From contig CM067444.1 in the NCBI GenBank assembly GCA_034508935.3, positions 58,667,080-58,731,079 of the forward strand: DNA of 64,000 nt, in the 5' to 3' direction. The notes under the pieces are model-generated. The model saw only the letters and a program-made list of their open reading frames with translations, was not told the origin of the DNA and ran no database searches. This DNA is from Berghia stephanieae. Lineage: Eukaryota > Mollusca > Gastropoda > Nudibranchia > Aeolidiidae. The translations under genes and the position numbers were made by a program. This document shows, piece by piece, positions 36,588 to 48,069 of this stretch; positions within the stretch are counted from its first letter, which is position 1, and each line of letters begins with the position of its first letter.

Positions 36588-37226
36588 TACCCGTAGCTTT
36601 TAATTATTCCAAAAGCAATCAAAAATGAATCACGAAAGAGGATACAACTAAAAATAAAGTGACAAGACATAATACAACACCTTGACAATACAAGTCCATT
36701 TTGTTCACTCGAGAAATTAAAGAGATATTTTAACCCCTCAACGGCGTGATTAATATTCTGTTACATTACTGGTTTTCAGTAGTAGTAACTTTAAAGTTTT
36801 AATCGAGACGCAAAAACAGCGATATGACTCGAGTTTCATTCAGAGCTCAAATTGCATCATTTTTGGTGAAAACGATAAAACGTAACATGACGTCAAGTTT
36901 GAGTAAATTCGAACTCAATGGTTGATAGGTTAAAGTGGGGAAATTTAATCGCTTGGTGTTGTGTAGGGGACACCGTAAGAAACACAACTGAGATACTACT
37001 GCAGTAATTAAAATGCCAAACATCAAACATTTAAAACAAAGGCAGTTGAGTATCTATGTTTTGGTTATGATAAAAGACGATAATAGCTACCTTCGCCCGG
37101 CGGTTTTGGGAGGTTAGAGATGTCAAGGTGACGAGGAATAGTGCTTGTAAAATAAATGATCTTTTTAGTGATAATTGTTATCATTTCTCTTCTCAAACTT
37201 AACTTGCAAAAACAACTTGTAAATCA

Positions 37227-37512
37227 AAGGAGTGGTTGTGATGGTGTTGGTGGTAGATATGGTGGGGGTTAGAATTATTGTACCGGTGGTGGTAGTGGTT
37301 GGAATAGTGGTAGAGGTGGTGGTGGTGGTGGAGGAGGAGGAGAAGGAGGAGGAGGAGGAGGCGGTGAGGGAGGATGTAATTATGGTAGTGGTTTTGGTGG
37401 TGCTGTTGGTTAGAATGATAGTTGTGGAGACGATGACGGAAATTATATGATGATGTTGATATTGTTTTTATTGCGATTCTAGTACTTGTAGTTAATGTTG
37501 TTGTTATTCTCA

Positions 37513-37553
<41 letters not shown>

Positions 37554-37590
37554 CATGATGATAATGATAATAATAATAATAATAATAATA
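37227..37590. repeat. GGT-rich, GAT and AAT microsatellites inside the hAT element
   Basis: Imperfect GGT/GGA/GAGGAG triplets (37227-37400), then clean GAT (37515-37560) and AAT (37563-37590). Confidence 0.93.
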
Positions 37591-37711
37591 AATGTACATT
37601 TTTGAAGCGCTTGTGCCGAAGCTTCGAAGCGCTTCACATTGACCATCATTAAAAAAAAAAATTACATACTGCAGTTTCGGACATACGAACAAAAGTTCAC
37701 ACGCATCCAAT

Positions 37712-37821
<110 letters not shown>

Positions 37822-39489
37822 GCATAATGATGATGATGATGATAATGATAATAATACATGACATTTATAAGGCGCATTTTCATCATTGGGTGATGGTGAC
37901 AACGACGATGTCGTCGACAATGATGATTACCATACGATATTACAATAAAGACAAAATAATGTCACCAATCTCTCCTCATGCATGCATTCGTTAGACTATC
38001 ACAATAACGACACTACACTGTTATCCTTGCTCCTTCCCCAACCAACCCCTTGCTTCCCGCCTCTTCATCGCGAACTATCTTATGTAGCCTATGTATTAGA
38101 TTCAGGACGGGCAAGTACGGAATCTGCCCACCCTTGCCTTAAACGTATTTATTTCCTTACTTAGAATTCAACTCACTCCTTTCTCAGAAGAGTACATCTC
38201 ATATATTATACTAATTCAGTTGTTGAGATGAGAAAATCAAACTAGTGGTTGTATTTTATATATTTATTTAGTCGTGACTTTCGAATAAAAGTGTTTTGTT
38301 TTATTAAAGGGAATAAAATAGAAAATTACATTGTTTTGAAAAAATATTTAGTCTGGCAAAAATTTTCTTTTAAAAATACAGCGGTAATAACTTAAAGAAT
38401 TTGAAAAAAAAAACTAACAAATTAATTAGTTTAAAAACAAAAATAAAATAAAAAGAACGAATAAGTAAACAATTTAAATAAATGAGTTTTGAGAAACACT
38501 AAAGAAAACGAGAAAAAAAAGAAATAATTTAAATGGATAAACAAATATATAAAAACAACATAAATGAATAATAAATTGATATATTAGTAAATTAATACAT
38601 TTAATTCAATACTGGAACCTTCCCAAAGTCATTACATTAATGGTACCACCAGCACAAGTAAGGCAATAAATAAGAAAAAGTTCGTTTGCCAAAATCTCTA
38701 TTTAGTTTTAACTGGTTAATAAGGTGGGCTCATTTGAATTAGCCCGACCAAGTACTAGAGAGGCCAGACAGCAAAAATCGGAGTTAGTTCACCGTCAGGC
38801 GACGTGACGATGAGATGACGATGTGGGCGGAGTGGTGTGGAGTGGTTGGGGTGGGGGGGGGGGTGATAAAAAGAACAGGAGCATTTCCTGGATTATGCAT
38901 TACGGGATGCATGGTGATTCGCAATCTATCAAAAATACACACAAATTGATTTCAGTACGAAGTATCAAGTTTAAGTAGTAACTTTTGAAATTATCTAATT
39001 TAAATGTGATTATTTCGGACCTGGTAATACAGCATATAACTTGAAAAAAACAGGCTGGTATTTGCCCACCCTGCCCATTATTACCAGCCGTCCCTGATAG
39101 TTGTTAAAATGAAGTTATAACGATGTGAAGTGATGAAAGCACACAAAAATATAGTATCAGGCCAGAAGTCACACCCAGCCGAAGATAAAAATAGTACTAC
39201 ATCGAGAGACTACCTGTGTAAGGGCTTAACACACAACACACAATGTACTATTGGTCATAGTAACACACACGAGTAAAGGAATGTTGATATCAACCACAGA
39301 GGCACACAGTCTTGCATTACTTGCATACAATTAAATAGTGATGGTAGCGACAAGTAGTAAAGAGTAATAGAGTACAAAATCAAATAACATTAGATAAAAT
39401 GGTCATTCTATTACAGTAGTAGTAGTAATCATTGGTGCCAAAACTCCGGGTTCCGGGCATCTTCTGTCAAATGGTTCCAAGGATACCCC

Positions 39490-39800
39490 CCTCCGTCCAA
39501 CTACCACATCATCACTACTACTACAACCATCATCACTACCATTACTACTGCAACCACCACCACCACCACATCATTATCACTACCACTAATACACTGCAAC
39601 CACCACCACATCATCATCACTACCACTAATACACTACAACCACCAACACCACATTTATCACTACCACTACTACTACACCACCACCACATCATCATCACTA
39701 CCTCTACTACTGCAACCACCAATACCACATCATTATCATCCTCACTACCACACCACCACATCATCGCCAATACCACTACAACCACCACCACCACCCAACT
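39490..39800. repeat. ACC/ACT/ATC triplet-rich repeat
   Basis: Imperfect units around CACTACCACTA and CAACCACCACC, including a duplicated segment with CACTACCACTAATACACT (about 39575-39650). Confidence 0.92.
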
Positions 39801-40613
39801 AACAGCTCCGCATACTCATCGGTGGACCACTCGTTGAAAATGAACTTGATGAGTTGCTTCTTGTTTTCATTATTGCACAAAAAACTTTTCCAATCTCGGG
39901 GTACTTTTGTTGATCTGCCTTTCAAAGTAATTGTATCAGATGTGCCACGTCGAATACGTTCTGTGCATTTGATGGAATTTTCTTTGTAAAAATCAGTCAC
40001 AAAATGAACACTCGTACTTTTGGAAGACACAAAAATACTGTCTTAGCAAATTCCCCAAATGTTTCCGGAATAGAAATGAGTGAATGGAGCAAAACATTTC
40101 CATCTATGATGTGTGTCGAAATGTTGTCGTTTTCCAAAGCATTCACATTAGAACCATGGCATTCCAGTTTGTAGAGCAGTACTGCTTTATTGGTTTTTAC
40201 CATCGACCCATCACTCGTTGCCAATGCCCATGGAATAGGACCAATAGGGAAAAGACATCGCCTTACGGAGATCAATTTTGTACTCAACAGCTAACTGTCC
40301 GTATATATTTCTTTGTGCAGTTACTTTGATTTCTTTATTGGATTTGTTGCGAACAGAAGAAATTTTTTTCATTGGACCAAATGTTTGGATTTTTTTTGCA
40401 GTTATTGGTGCGTGGAAAGATTTCTCACGTGTCTCCAATCGCTCCTTTATAAAGTTTTTCATCTCTAATTCACCCTCCTTGCATATTGTGACCATCTGTT
40501 TAGAAATGTCTTCCGATGCTTGGACACCAGATGACAAGCAAACTACGAGATGTTCTCCACCAATAAACAAAAACTTTAGTAATTTTACTAATATAATACT
40601 TCATTGCTGATAA
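39784..40613 (-). pseudogene. Remnant of an unrecognised conserved protein, minus strand
   Basis: Three adjoining minus-strand frames read as one protein. They contain EDISKQMVTICKEGELEMKN, TREKSFHAPITAKKIQTFGP, VTAQRNIYGQLAVEYKIDL, PIGPIPWALATSDGSMVKTN, DGNVLLHSLISIPETFGEFA, VHFVTDFYKENSIKCTERIR and WKSFLCNNENKKQLIKFIFN, EWSTDEYAEL. About two breaks separate the frames. I recall similar blocks (TAKK...AQRNIFGQL...GPVPWSLAT) in uncharacterised multi-copy invertebrate and fish proteins, but cannot name a domain. It ends in an ACC/ACT microsatellite. Confidence 0.55.
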
Positions 40614-40981
40614 CGAACAAAAATTAACCCTATCTAAACATGAAAAGAGCGAAAATTTATTTTTGAGTCATTTCCCTTGAATTTGTAAATTATGTGTCAT
40701 TTTAAAATATATCCCCAAAATTAGTTAATTTCTTCAAGAATGTCACAAAAAAACCTAAAAACTTCCCAAATGATAGATGTGCATTTCAAAGTCAGTTATG
40801 TTTCAATGCAACCAAATAACCATTCAAAGTTGACAAAATTAAATGATTTATATAAGCGGAAATAACTAGAAAATCGGCTGTAACTCTCTTATGTGGTCAC
40901 TTTTTGATAAGGAGACAACCGGGATGTGATAGAGAATTTTATAAGCTTTCTAATCGTATATGACTCAAAATGTCCCTCCGG

Positions 40982-41011
40982 TGGGGGGGGGGGGGGGGGG
41001 GGGGGGGGGGT
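40982..41011 (+). repeat. Long G homopolymer (about 28)
   Basis: Among the longest of about ten G or C runs of 14 or more in the window. Others are near 3871, 17163, 26228, 48048, 52150, 57599, 59065, 61164 and 63731. Confidence 0.97.
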
Positions 41012-41233
41012 GAGGTCCACGCCCGCTGGATCATGGACTAATATCTCTCTATTTCTTCTTTTTTTTTTTTTGTTTTTCTTTATCTTCAACTTCCACCTTT
41101 CTATCCATCTATCCATCCATTCATCCTCCATCTCTACCTCTTCCTTATACTTCCTCCCCGCCTCTCCCTCGTCCTCCTTAGCCTTAATCATCCGCCTTTC
41201 TGTCTATCTATATATCTATCTATCTATATATAT

Positions 41234-41750
41234 GGGTGGGGATCCTGACCTCCCATAGCGGGCAGGGAGGTACATATTGTGTCTTCTATCCCCTTATATC
41301 TGTTTTCCAACATGCTTTCTGTCTATGTCTTGGAATGAGATTACTTGATTTTTTCCTGGTCGGAGTCCTGGATGGGAGGGAAACAGCCAAATGCATAGTT
41401 ATTGTTTTGGGAGATGACATTTTTCTCCTTGTAAATCATCTCTCTGTTATGTATTATTATATCTGTTATTTTTAATGTATAAGATAAGCATTTGAGTGTA
41501 TTCCTCTTTGTTGGATTTTGTGCATGTGTCCGGATGAGACTTATAGGTGATCTCAAACTAAGTGCATTGGTGATATGCTCGTGGATTCTACATATGATCC
41601 CTAGTTTTTCCCAGTTCCCCTTTGTCTTACTTTCTCTTGGCTGATTTAATTGTAATTCTAGAACTTTTTACTATCCCATTTTCTTCTTTTTTACTGGCGC
41701 TGATATGACAATGTGTTGCAAGCGCCGTAAAATTCTTAAAAAACAAAAAC
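41234..41750 (+). mobile_element. Retroposon C copy 9, inserted in a CTAT microsatellite
   Basis: It runs from TGGGTGGGGATCCTGACCTC to TTCTTAAAAAACAAAAAC, with ATCTATCTAT repeats on both sides as expected if the target was microsatellite. Confidence 0.87.
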
Positions 41751-41940
41751 AATATCTATCTATCTATCTATCTATCCATCTGTCTATCTATCTATCTATG
41801 CACCCGTCTATCTATCTTTCTTTCTCTTCATCTTCCATCATTTCATCCATCTACCTACCAACCAAATCCACCGATCTACCTACCTATCTAGCAATCTATG
41901 CAAATAGATGTATCTATCTCTTCATAGCTCCCCCCCCCCT

Positions 41941-41985
<45 letters not shown>

Positions 41986-41986
41986 T

Positions 41987-42037
<51 letters not shown>

Positions 42038-42073
42038 CATCACTTTCACTTGTCTCTCTCACAATCACACAGG

Positions 42074-42118
<45 letters not shown>

Positions 42119-42119
42119 A

Positions 42120-42166
<47 letters not shown>

Positions 42167-42190
42167 AGAATGAGAGAGAGAGAGATAATA
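41745..42190. repeat. Compound microsatellite: CTAT, CT, CA, AT and GA
   Basis: CTAT units, then CT (41942-41965), CA, CT (41989-42040), AT (42076-42115) and GA (42117-42185). The CT and GA tracts around the AT core can pair as a large hairpin. Confidence 0.95.
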
Positions 42191-42936
42191 AATATATTAT
42201 ATCATAATATTGACCAACATAGAATGCAGATACATAGACAGAGAGTGAGGTAGAAAACAATGTAAATGTAAGCAAGCCAATCCTTATTCTTCTCATAATA
42301 TATCAATGATATGTAAAGTTTTAATATTTCTCCAGTCTTAATAAATTTGCAGGCTATTTAATTTAGTAAAAAAATCATGTTTATTGTAATGAAACTGAAT
42401 GTTGCATCTGTTTTGTTTTGTTTTATTTTGAGTTTGCTCCATTTTTATATGGGAATATCAAAGTGACAAATTAGGAAGCAGGCACTGTTGTAAGATAACG
42501 ATCTTCAGACAAATCAGAGAAAAATACAAGAAAAACTAATATCTCAAAAGATCAACCTTCCCCGATTGGGGACTGAATCTCAGGTCTCCTGATCATCGGC
42601 TAGACGCGTTACCATTATACCGCAGAGATTATCCGATAAATGGGATGATTGAATGCCTACATTCTTCAATGGGTACCCACATCTGATGTGAATCCTCGCT
42701 GCATCACAAAACATGTGCATTGAACACGAGAGGAGGATTTAGTTCCATTTTTATTTGGAAATAGAGTGATATATCTTTACACTTTCTCAGATCTTACACT
42801 AAGATTTACTTTAATATTTGTAGAAAATGCTGAATTAACAACGACACATGACGAGAACGTTCCTTGGTCCCACTTTATCAGTAGGTTGTTTTTAAAAAAA
42901 TGTTTTCAAATGAAAGAAAAACTACACCCTTTCTTA
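42191..42936. other. Intergenic with an inverted tRNA-like stretch
   Basis: On the minus strand 42550-42625 reads TGCGGTATAATGGTAACGCG (A-box-like) and GAGATTCAGTCCCCAATCGG (B-box-like), probably a SINE head related to the GGAAGCAGGCACTG sequence at 42472. Confidence 0.45.
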
Positions 42937-43132
42937 GTAAGTACTTTGATAGAGTGCTTTTGGAATCTACACCTGTTCCTTATTTGAACCAAATCCCCTT
43001 TGTCTTCCCTTTTCTTGGATGCTTTATTGTAATTCTAGAACTTTTTACTATCCCATTTTCTTCTTTTTTACTGGCGCTGATATGACCTTAATGTGTTGCA
43101 AGCGCCGTAAAACCCTTTAAAAAAATAAAACA
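42937..43132 (+). mobile_element. Retroposon C copy 10, strongly 5'-truncated
   Basis: It starts in the middle of the consensus at TAAGTACTTTGATAGAGTGC and keeps the complete 3' end to CCCTTTAAAAAAATAAAAC. 5' truncation with an intact 3' end fits target-primed reverse transcription. Confidence 0.82.
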
Positions 43133-43254
43133 AATGTTCGTTCTTGAATTCCTTGGGGGTCTTCTTCTATTTCTACTGACTGATGTGTCCCACACCCGTT
43201 CACACGCTTATAATCTCATCTATCCTATTCCATTATTAGTCACTGTGTGGTGTC

Positions 43255-44365
43255 TTGTGACCTCCCATGGGGGAAAGAGAGGTCACTTGCAGTCTATTAT
43301 CCCCTCTATCCTGTTTTCCCTTACCATGTTGCTCTCTCGTGGTGGGCAGTAGATCATTTGCCTTGGTGTGGTTCCTGACCTCCCACAGCGGGCAGGGAGG
43401 TACTTAATTGTCTTTTATCTCCCTATATATGTTTTCCAACTTGCTTTCTGTCTTTGTCTTGGGATGAGAGTACTTGGTTTTGTCCTGGTCCTGGTCGGCT
43501 GAGAGGGGAAACAGTCAAGTGTATAGTTAGTTTTGGAAGATGATATTTTTTCCTTGTTAATCATCTCTTTGTTATGCACTGTATTATGTTTTCTTTATAT
43601 TATATATGATTTGTAAAACATTTGAGTGTATACCTCTTAGTTGGGATCTGTGCTTGTGTCTGGATAAAACTTTTAGGAGATCTCAAACTAAGTACACTGA
43701 TAGTGTGCTCTTGGAATCTACACCTGTTTCTTATTTGGATCAATTCCCCTTTGTCTTACCTTATCTCAGGTGCTTTAATTGTAATTCTAAAACTTTTTAC
43801 TAGTCCATTTCTTCCTTTTTACTGGCGCTGATATGACCTTAATGTGTTGCAAACGTCGTAAAACCCTTAAAAACAAAACAAGATCATTTGCTTCTTCTAT
43901 CCCCCTATATCTGTTTTATGAGGGTTTTTTTTTCTGTCTTTGTTTTGGAATTTTACTGTCTTGGCCCTTTCTGGAGTGCATGTTTGGGAGGTGATAAATT
44001 TTTCTTGGTTTTGTTCTGGCCCTGGCTGGAGTCCTTTGCAGAGAGGGAAACAGTCGAATGTATACTTATAATTTTGGGAGATATATTTTTCATTGTAAAT
44101 CATCTCTCTGTCATGTTTTGTTTGGGTTTTTATTTGTGTTTTTAGTTTTTTGTACTCCTCTTAGTGGAATCTTGTGCTGGTGTCTGATAGTGTGCTCTTG
44201 GAATCTACATCTGTTCTCTATTTGAACCACTCCCCTGTCTTACTTTTGCTTCAAGTCTTCTTAATTGTACATCTACTACTGTTTTTACTATCCAATCATC
44301 ATCCTTTTTACTGGCGCTGATATGATCTAAAGGTGTTGCAAGCGCCGTTAAACCATTACAAACAA
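43255..44365 (+). mobile_element. Retroposon C copy 12, older, split by copy 11
   Basis: GTGACCTCCCATGGGGGAAA before and TTCTATCCCCCTATATCTGT after copy 11 are consecutive consensus sequence. The copy ends GTTGCAAGCGCCGTTAAACC with a weak tail. Confidence 0.78.
43362..43880 (+). mobile_element. Retroposon C copy 11 with 11-bp target duplication, inside copy 12
   Basis: AGATCATTTGC lies on both sides (43351-43361, 43881-43891). The surrounding sequence (43255-43350 and 43892-44365) is another copy of the same family. Confidence 0.9.
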
Positions 44366-44374
44366 ATAATTGTA

Positions 44375-44640
44375 ACTGTACAATTTTTTTACCTTCCCGT
44401 TTTCTTCCTTTTTAACTGGCGCTAATATAATCTAAATGTGTTGCAGGTGCCATGAAACCCTTAAAAAAAACAAGTTGCTCTGCCTTTGTTCAGGATTGAG
44501 GTTTTTAGGTGTGTTTTTTCCCCTGGTCCTGCCTGGAATCCTTAAAAACTGTCAAAATGTATGGTACCTTTTTCTGGGAGATATTCTTTTCATTCTTAAT
44601 CATCCCTCTGTTACTGTTGGGTGCAACTATACTTATTAGT
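44375..44640 (+). mobile_element. Retroposon C, 3' piece followed by a second rearranged piece
   Basis: 44375-44472 is the 3' end (ACTGGCGCTAATATAATC to CCTTAAAAAAAACAAG). 44473-44640 is central consensus (TTGCTCTGCCTTTGTTC, GGGAGATATTC, TAATCATCCCTCTGTTA). Confidence 0.7.
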
Positions 44641-44644
44641 TTTG

Positions 44645-44760
44645 AATGGGTGGCTAGGTGTTTTATTGGTATGACACTCGACTTCAAATTGGAAGGCCCA
44701 GGATTCGATTCCTGCTCTGAGCGGCTCATGAGCCCTTAGAAAAGGCTCCCTTCTCACATT
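44645..44760 (+). mobile_element. SINE-A, plus, 5' part joined to a LINE fragment
   Basis: GGTGGCTAGGTGTTTTATTG, GGATTCGATTCCTGCTC and AGAAAAGGCTCCCTTCTCAC, then the sequence switches at about 44762 to reverse-transcriptase coding sequence. Confidence 0.7.
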
Positions 44761-44761
44761 C

Positions 44762-45005
44762 ACTTTCAAATACCTTGGGGTAATTCTTGACCACTCCCTT
44801 ACCTTAAAAACATATTGCAAATGCAACAAACTGCAAAAAAGAAACAGTATAATTAGAAGATTGACTGGAACATCATGGGGAGCTACTCAAATACTCAAAC
44901 ATCTTCCATACATCTTTGCTACAGTGTTGCAGAATACAGTGTCCCTGTTTGGGCAAGATCCACCCACATACAAAAAAAGGAGACACTGCCTTAAATAGAA
45001 TGTGT
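44762..45005 (+). mobile_element. LINE reverse-transcriptase end fragment
   Basis: FKYLGVILDHSLTLKTYC, RRLTGTSWGATTQILK and (shifted frame) AEYSVPVWARSTHIQK match the YLGV...GTSWGA...YCAPVW pattern of LINE ORF2. It fuses directly to SINE-A upstream and a GTA microsatellite downstream. Confidence 0.75.
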
Positions 45006-45006
45006 A

Positions 45007-45119
<113 letters not shown>

Positions 45120-46694
45120 CGTAGTAGCATTAGTTTCAAAGTTTCAAAGTTTATTCAATCTTAGGCTTTCGCCAATAGATAGAATGCTGATGACGTCACG
45201 CAATGACCTACTTTAGTTCCGGATGGCAAAAGAACTTGGCTGGCTTGTAAACATTGATGTGAAACAAGCTCTTGTCCAATTTTTTAAACGTGAAAAAATG
45301 CCAAATAACTGCATAATCATCGGATGCACTAGAAGACAGGGTCGAGATGGAGTCAAAATGTTCAGGTTCCCATCCGTTAGGAAGACGAAGGACCCAAAAA
45401 TAATAAATTTAACCCAGCGGAGACAGTACAGCGGTTATGGCAGCGATCAGAAGAAAGGGATTTGGCGATGGCTCAAACTCAAATCTAACTTGCAGCCACC
45501 GAGTTTGCAATGATCATTTTGTTAAAGGTAAGAATTGATGGATAAATTAAAATCTTAAATATTATATATACGATATGAATTAATTTTAATTATTGTGAAC
45601 AAAGCAAGTTTACTTCGCTCCAACATCATCATGTAGCCATTGTGGGCCATAGCATGTCACGGAGTTGGCGGCAACCGACCAAGGTCCTTGCCTTAATTTC
45701 TGACGTTGCAAGTTTATGATTTAGTAAATATGTGTTTTTTTCTTTTTCATGGAAGAGAAATCAAATCAAAAATTTCAAACTCGGTGGTCTAACAAAATCT
45801 ACGGAGAGATTTTTCACCGATGTGACTTTTCTATGCGAAACTCCGAAGTTGGAGAAATCATCTGACTCATCTCAGACTCAGATGTAATCTGTAGTCTGTA
45901 GGCGGTCTAGAAGGAATCATTTTAATTTTTTTGGTCCATACACGGTCCGGATGGATGATCTTTTATTTGTTGTGTTTAGTTATCAGATAGGACCATGAAT
46001 ATTTCATGCATTTCTCGTGCAACTTACTCTGAATCAAAATCAAAACCAAATGCCTCATTACCGATAGGGCTACTTTCGTTTTCAAGCTTTGGCTTTTATG
46101 AGATGAGGAAGTCTTTCACTGTTGTTCTGGTCATTCATTTTAGAATTATAATGTTCCAGTTTATAACTTATGCTTTGTCAAGATTATTTTATTGTGCATT
46201 TTTAAAAGATGTTCTCCATTTGAAGAAATATTAAAAGTAAGGTTGCGTTTTTCTTAATTTTTTTTTCCCCGTTCCTCCGTCGGTGGTGTATTGTAAAGTA
46301 ACACGAACAAACTGCTTTTCTACACCGCTGTTGGACATGTAAATGCTAGTTTTTGACAGAAGTTTAACACGCTGCTTAGTGATTGCCAGTGTCAGTTTAT
46401 AATGATAGTAATGGTTATTTTTTTACTGACAAAAATAAATATTATTATTATTATTATTTTAAATTTTAATCCAAAGAAAGAAACAATTGACCTCTATCAA
46501 TCCACTAAAATAACTTTTCATAATTTTCATAGTTAGAAATTAATTTTAACTCAAGGTGAGGATTATTAGTTATAATGTTTCGTATAGTCATTGAATTAGG
46601 GCCTTCATATGGAATTTTCCCCAAATATGACAATAATAATAATAAAATAATTTCAATTTTTAAAAAATTGTCCTTTGGGATCCCGATACTTTCA

Positions 46695-47205
46695 TTGCAG
46701 CTATGTGGTATAGTTATCACCGTCATTTTGGAAGGATTAGGGTTCCAGACCCGTTCTGAGCAGTTGAGTCATTGGGAAAGGAACTTTATTCACATTATCT
46801 CACCATACTCAGGCATAAATTGGGTAACTGGCTTTTAACATAGGCCTGTAAATTTGCCGGCATTTCTGGCAATTTCGCTCTGCCGGAACAAAAAATTAAT
46901 TAAAATACTTTTTCATTTTGTTTAACAGCCTATTGAATTGGTAAAATTCTAAGAAAATATTCTGGGAAATGGGGATTTTTGCTCATGTTATTGAAAAAGC
47001 TTCGGCTCGAGGATTTTCAGGCAAGTTTTTCAGGGGGCAGATGCAGGCCTGTTAAACAGCATTGTCTCTTTCCGGAAAAAATGTAATATCGCCTAACAAG
47101 CGTCATGTCTCGACCTGCATGTAAAGTCTTGCTGTTGGCTATAAACCCATTGCAAAGCGCTTTGAACAAATTTTCATTTAATGGAAATTGCACTATATAA
47201 TTGTT
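46695..47205 (+). mobile_element. SINE-A, plus, split by a 210-bp insertion
   Basis: The 5' part (46695-46840) ends GGCTTTTAACA and the 3' part (47052-47205) resumes TGTTAAACAGCATTGTCTC. The insert (about 46842-47051) starts TAGGCCTGTAAATTTGCCGG and ends GATGCAGGCC; it is not coding and not otherwise recognised. Confidence 0.75.
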
Positions 47206-47284
47206 CTACCCTTGTTCTAATTTGACAAAGCTTGATGTAAATTTAACGGAAAGCTTAAGGATTGTAAAAAAAAATAATTAAAAA

Positions 47285-47590
47285 ATTGAGCTTTATATTA
47301 TAGCGCAATATCCACTAAATGTGCTCAAAGCGCTTTACAAGGGGTCCCTGGTCAACAGCAACATTTAACATGTAGAACGGGACATGACGCCTTTTAGGGG
47401 ACGCTACAATTTTTCGGACAAAGAAAACGCTGTAAACGACCAGGTATTCATTTTACACCTGAGTACGGTGAGAGCATGTGAATAAAGAGCCTTTTCCAAA
47501 GACTCAACTATGCGCCGAGCGCGAGGCTCGAACCCTTGACCTTCCGATCCAAAATCGAGTGTCATACCACTAGACCACATAGCCACACAA
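47285..47590 (-). mobile_element. SINE-A, minus, inside the THAP-locus intron
   Basis: ATTGAGCTTTATATTATAGC, GCTCAAAGCGCTTTACAAGG, GAGGCTCGAACCCTTGAC and CTAGACCACATAGCCACAC. It lies 70 bp before THAP exon 2. Confidence 0.87.
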
Positions 47591-47904
47591 GGACCAGGAC
47601 CAGATTGTAATAGGCAAGAAATGACGTAATATATTTCAACAATCAATTTTTTGCCTTTACAGGAAGGCCAGCATCACTGCTGGATGAAACTGATCCTGAT
47701 TGGGTTCCAACGTTAAAGCTTGGACATGGGGCAGAGAAAAAAACAGACCATTACTCATGTCTTAAAGATAGGAACAAACGCAATGACTGCAGGCAGCAAC
47801 GGCTCTAGTTGAACAATCAACAATTGGAGAAACTAGCTCAATCATTGACCATGTAAATGTAAGTGTATTGATTGTATCTGTTTAAAACAATATTTATGTA
47901 GGCA

Positions 47905-48005
47905 TGATATCTCTTCCTACATGTTAATGTTAATGTTTCTGTTGGCTTGGGATATCTTGTAGAGTGCTTTGGGTGGATATTGCATGCGCTATGTAAAAGC
48001 AGATC
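47905..48005 (+). mobile_element. SINE-A, plus, 3' third only
   Basis: TTCTGTTGGCTTGGG, AGAGTGCTTTGGGTGG and GCGCTATGTAAAAGC match the 3' end. The 5' two thirds are missing. Confidence 0.6.
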
Positions 48006-48069
48006 TCGCTCTCAGAAAATTTAATAGGTCCAAATCAAGCAATTTTTGGGGGGGGGGGGGGGGGGGGGG

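Larger units (their letters stand above)
45298..47858 (+). pseudogene. THAP-domain protein locus, two exons, frame-broken
   Basis: THAP domains are C2CH zinc fingers that bind DNA, found in host regulators and in P-type transposases. Exon 1 (45298-45527) opens MPNNCIIIGCTRRQGRDG, KMFRFPSVRKTKD; further frames give VQRLW, then AIRRKGF and RVCNDHFVKG, so the C-x4-C...C-x2-H ligands are present but not in one frame. The donor is AAAG|GTAAGA. Exon 2 (47663-47858, acceptor TTTACAG) continues in matching phase: GRPASLLDETDPDWVPTLKL, GHGAEKKTDHYSCLKDRNKR, then a stop, with AATALVEQSTIGETSSIIDH in another frame and a donor GTAAGT. About three frame breaks suggest a pseudogene, though indel errors in the assembly could mimic this. 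Two SINE-A copies lie in the intron. Confidence 0.7.

Noticed and set aside
42117-42185. Coding frames through the compound GA tract
   Set aside because: Arg/Glu repeats are a by-product of GA dinucleotides.
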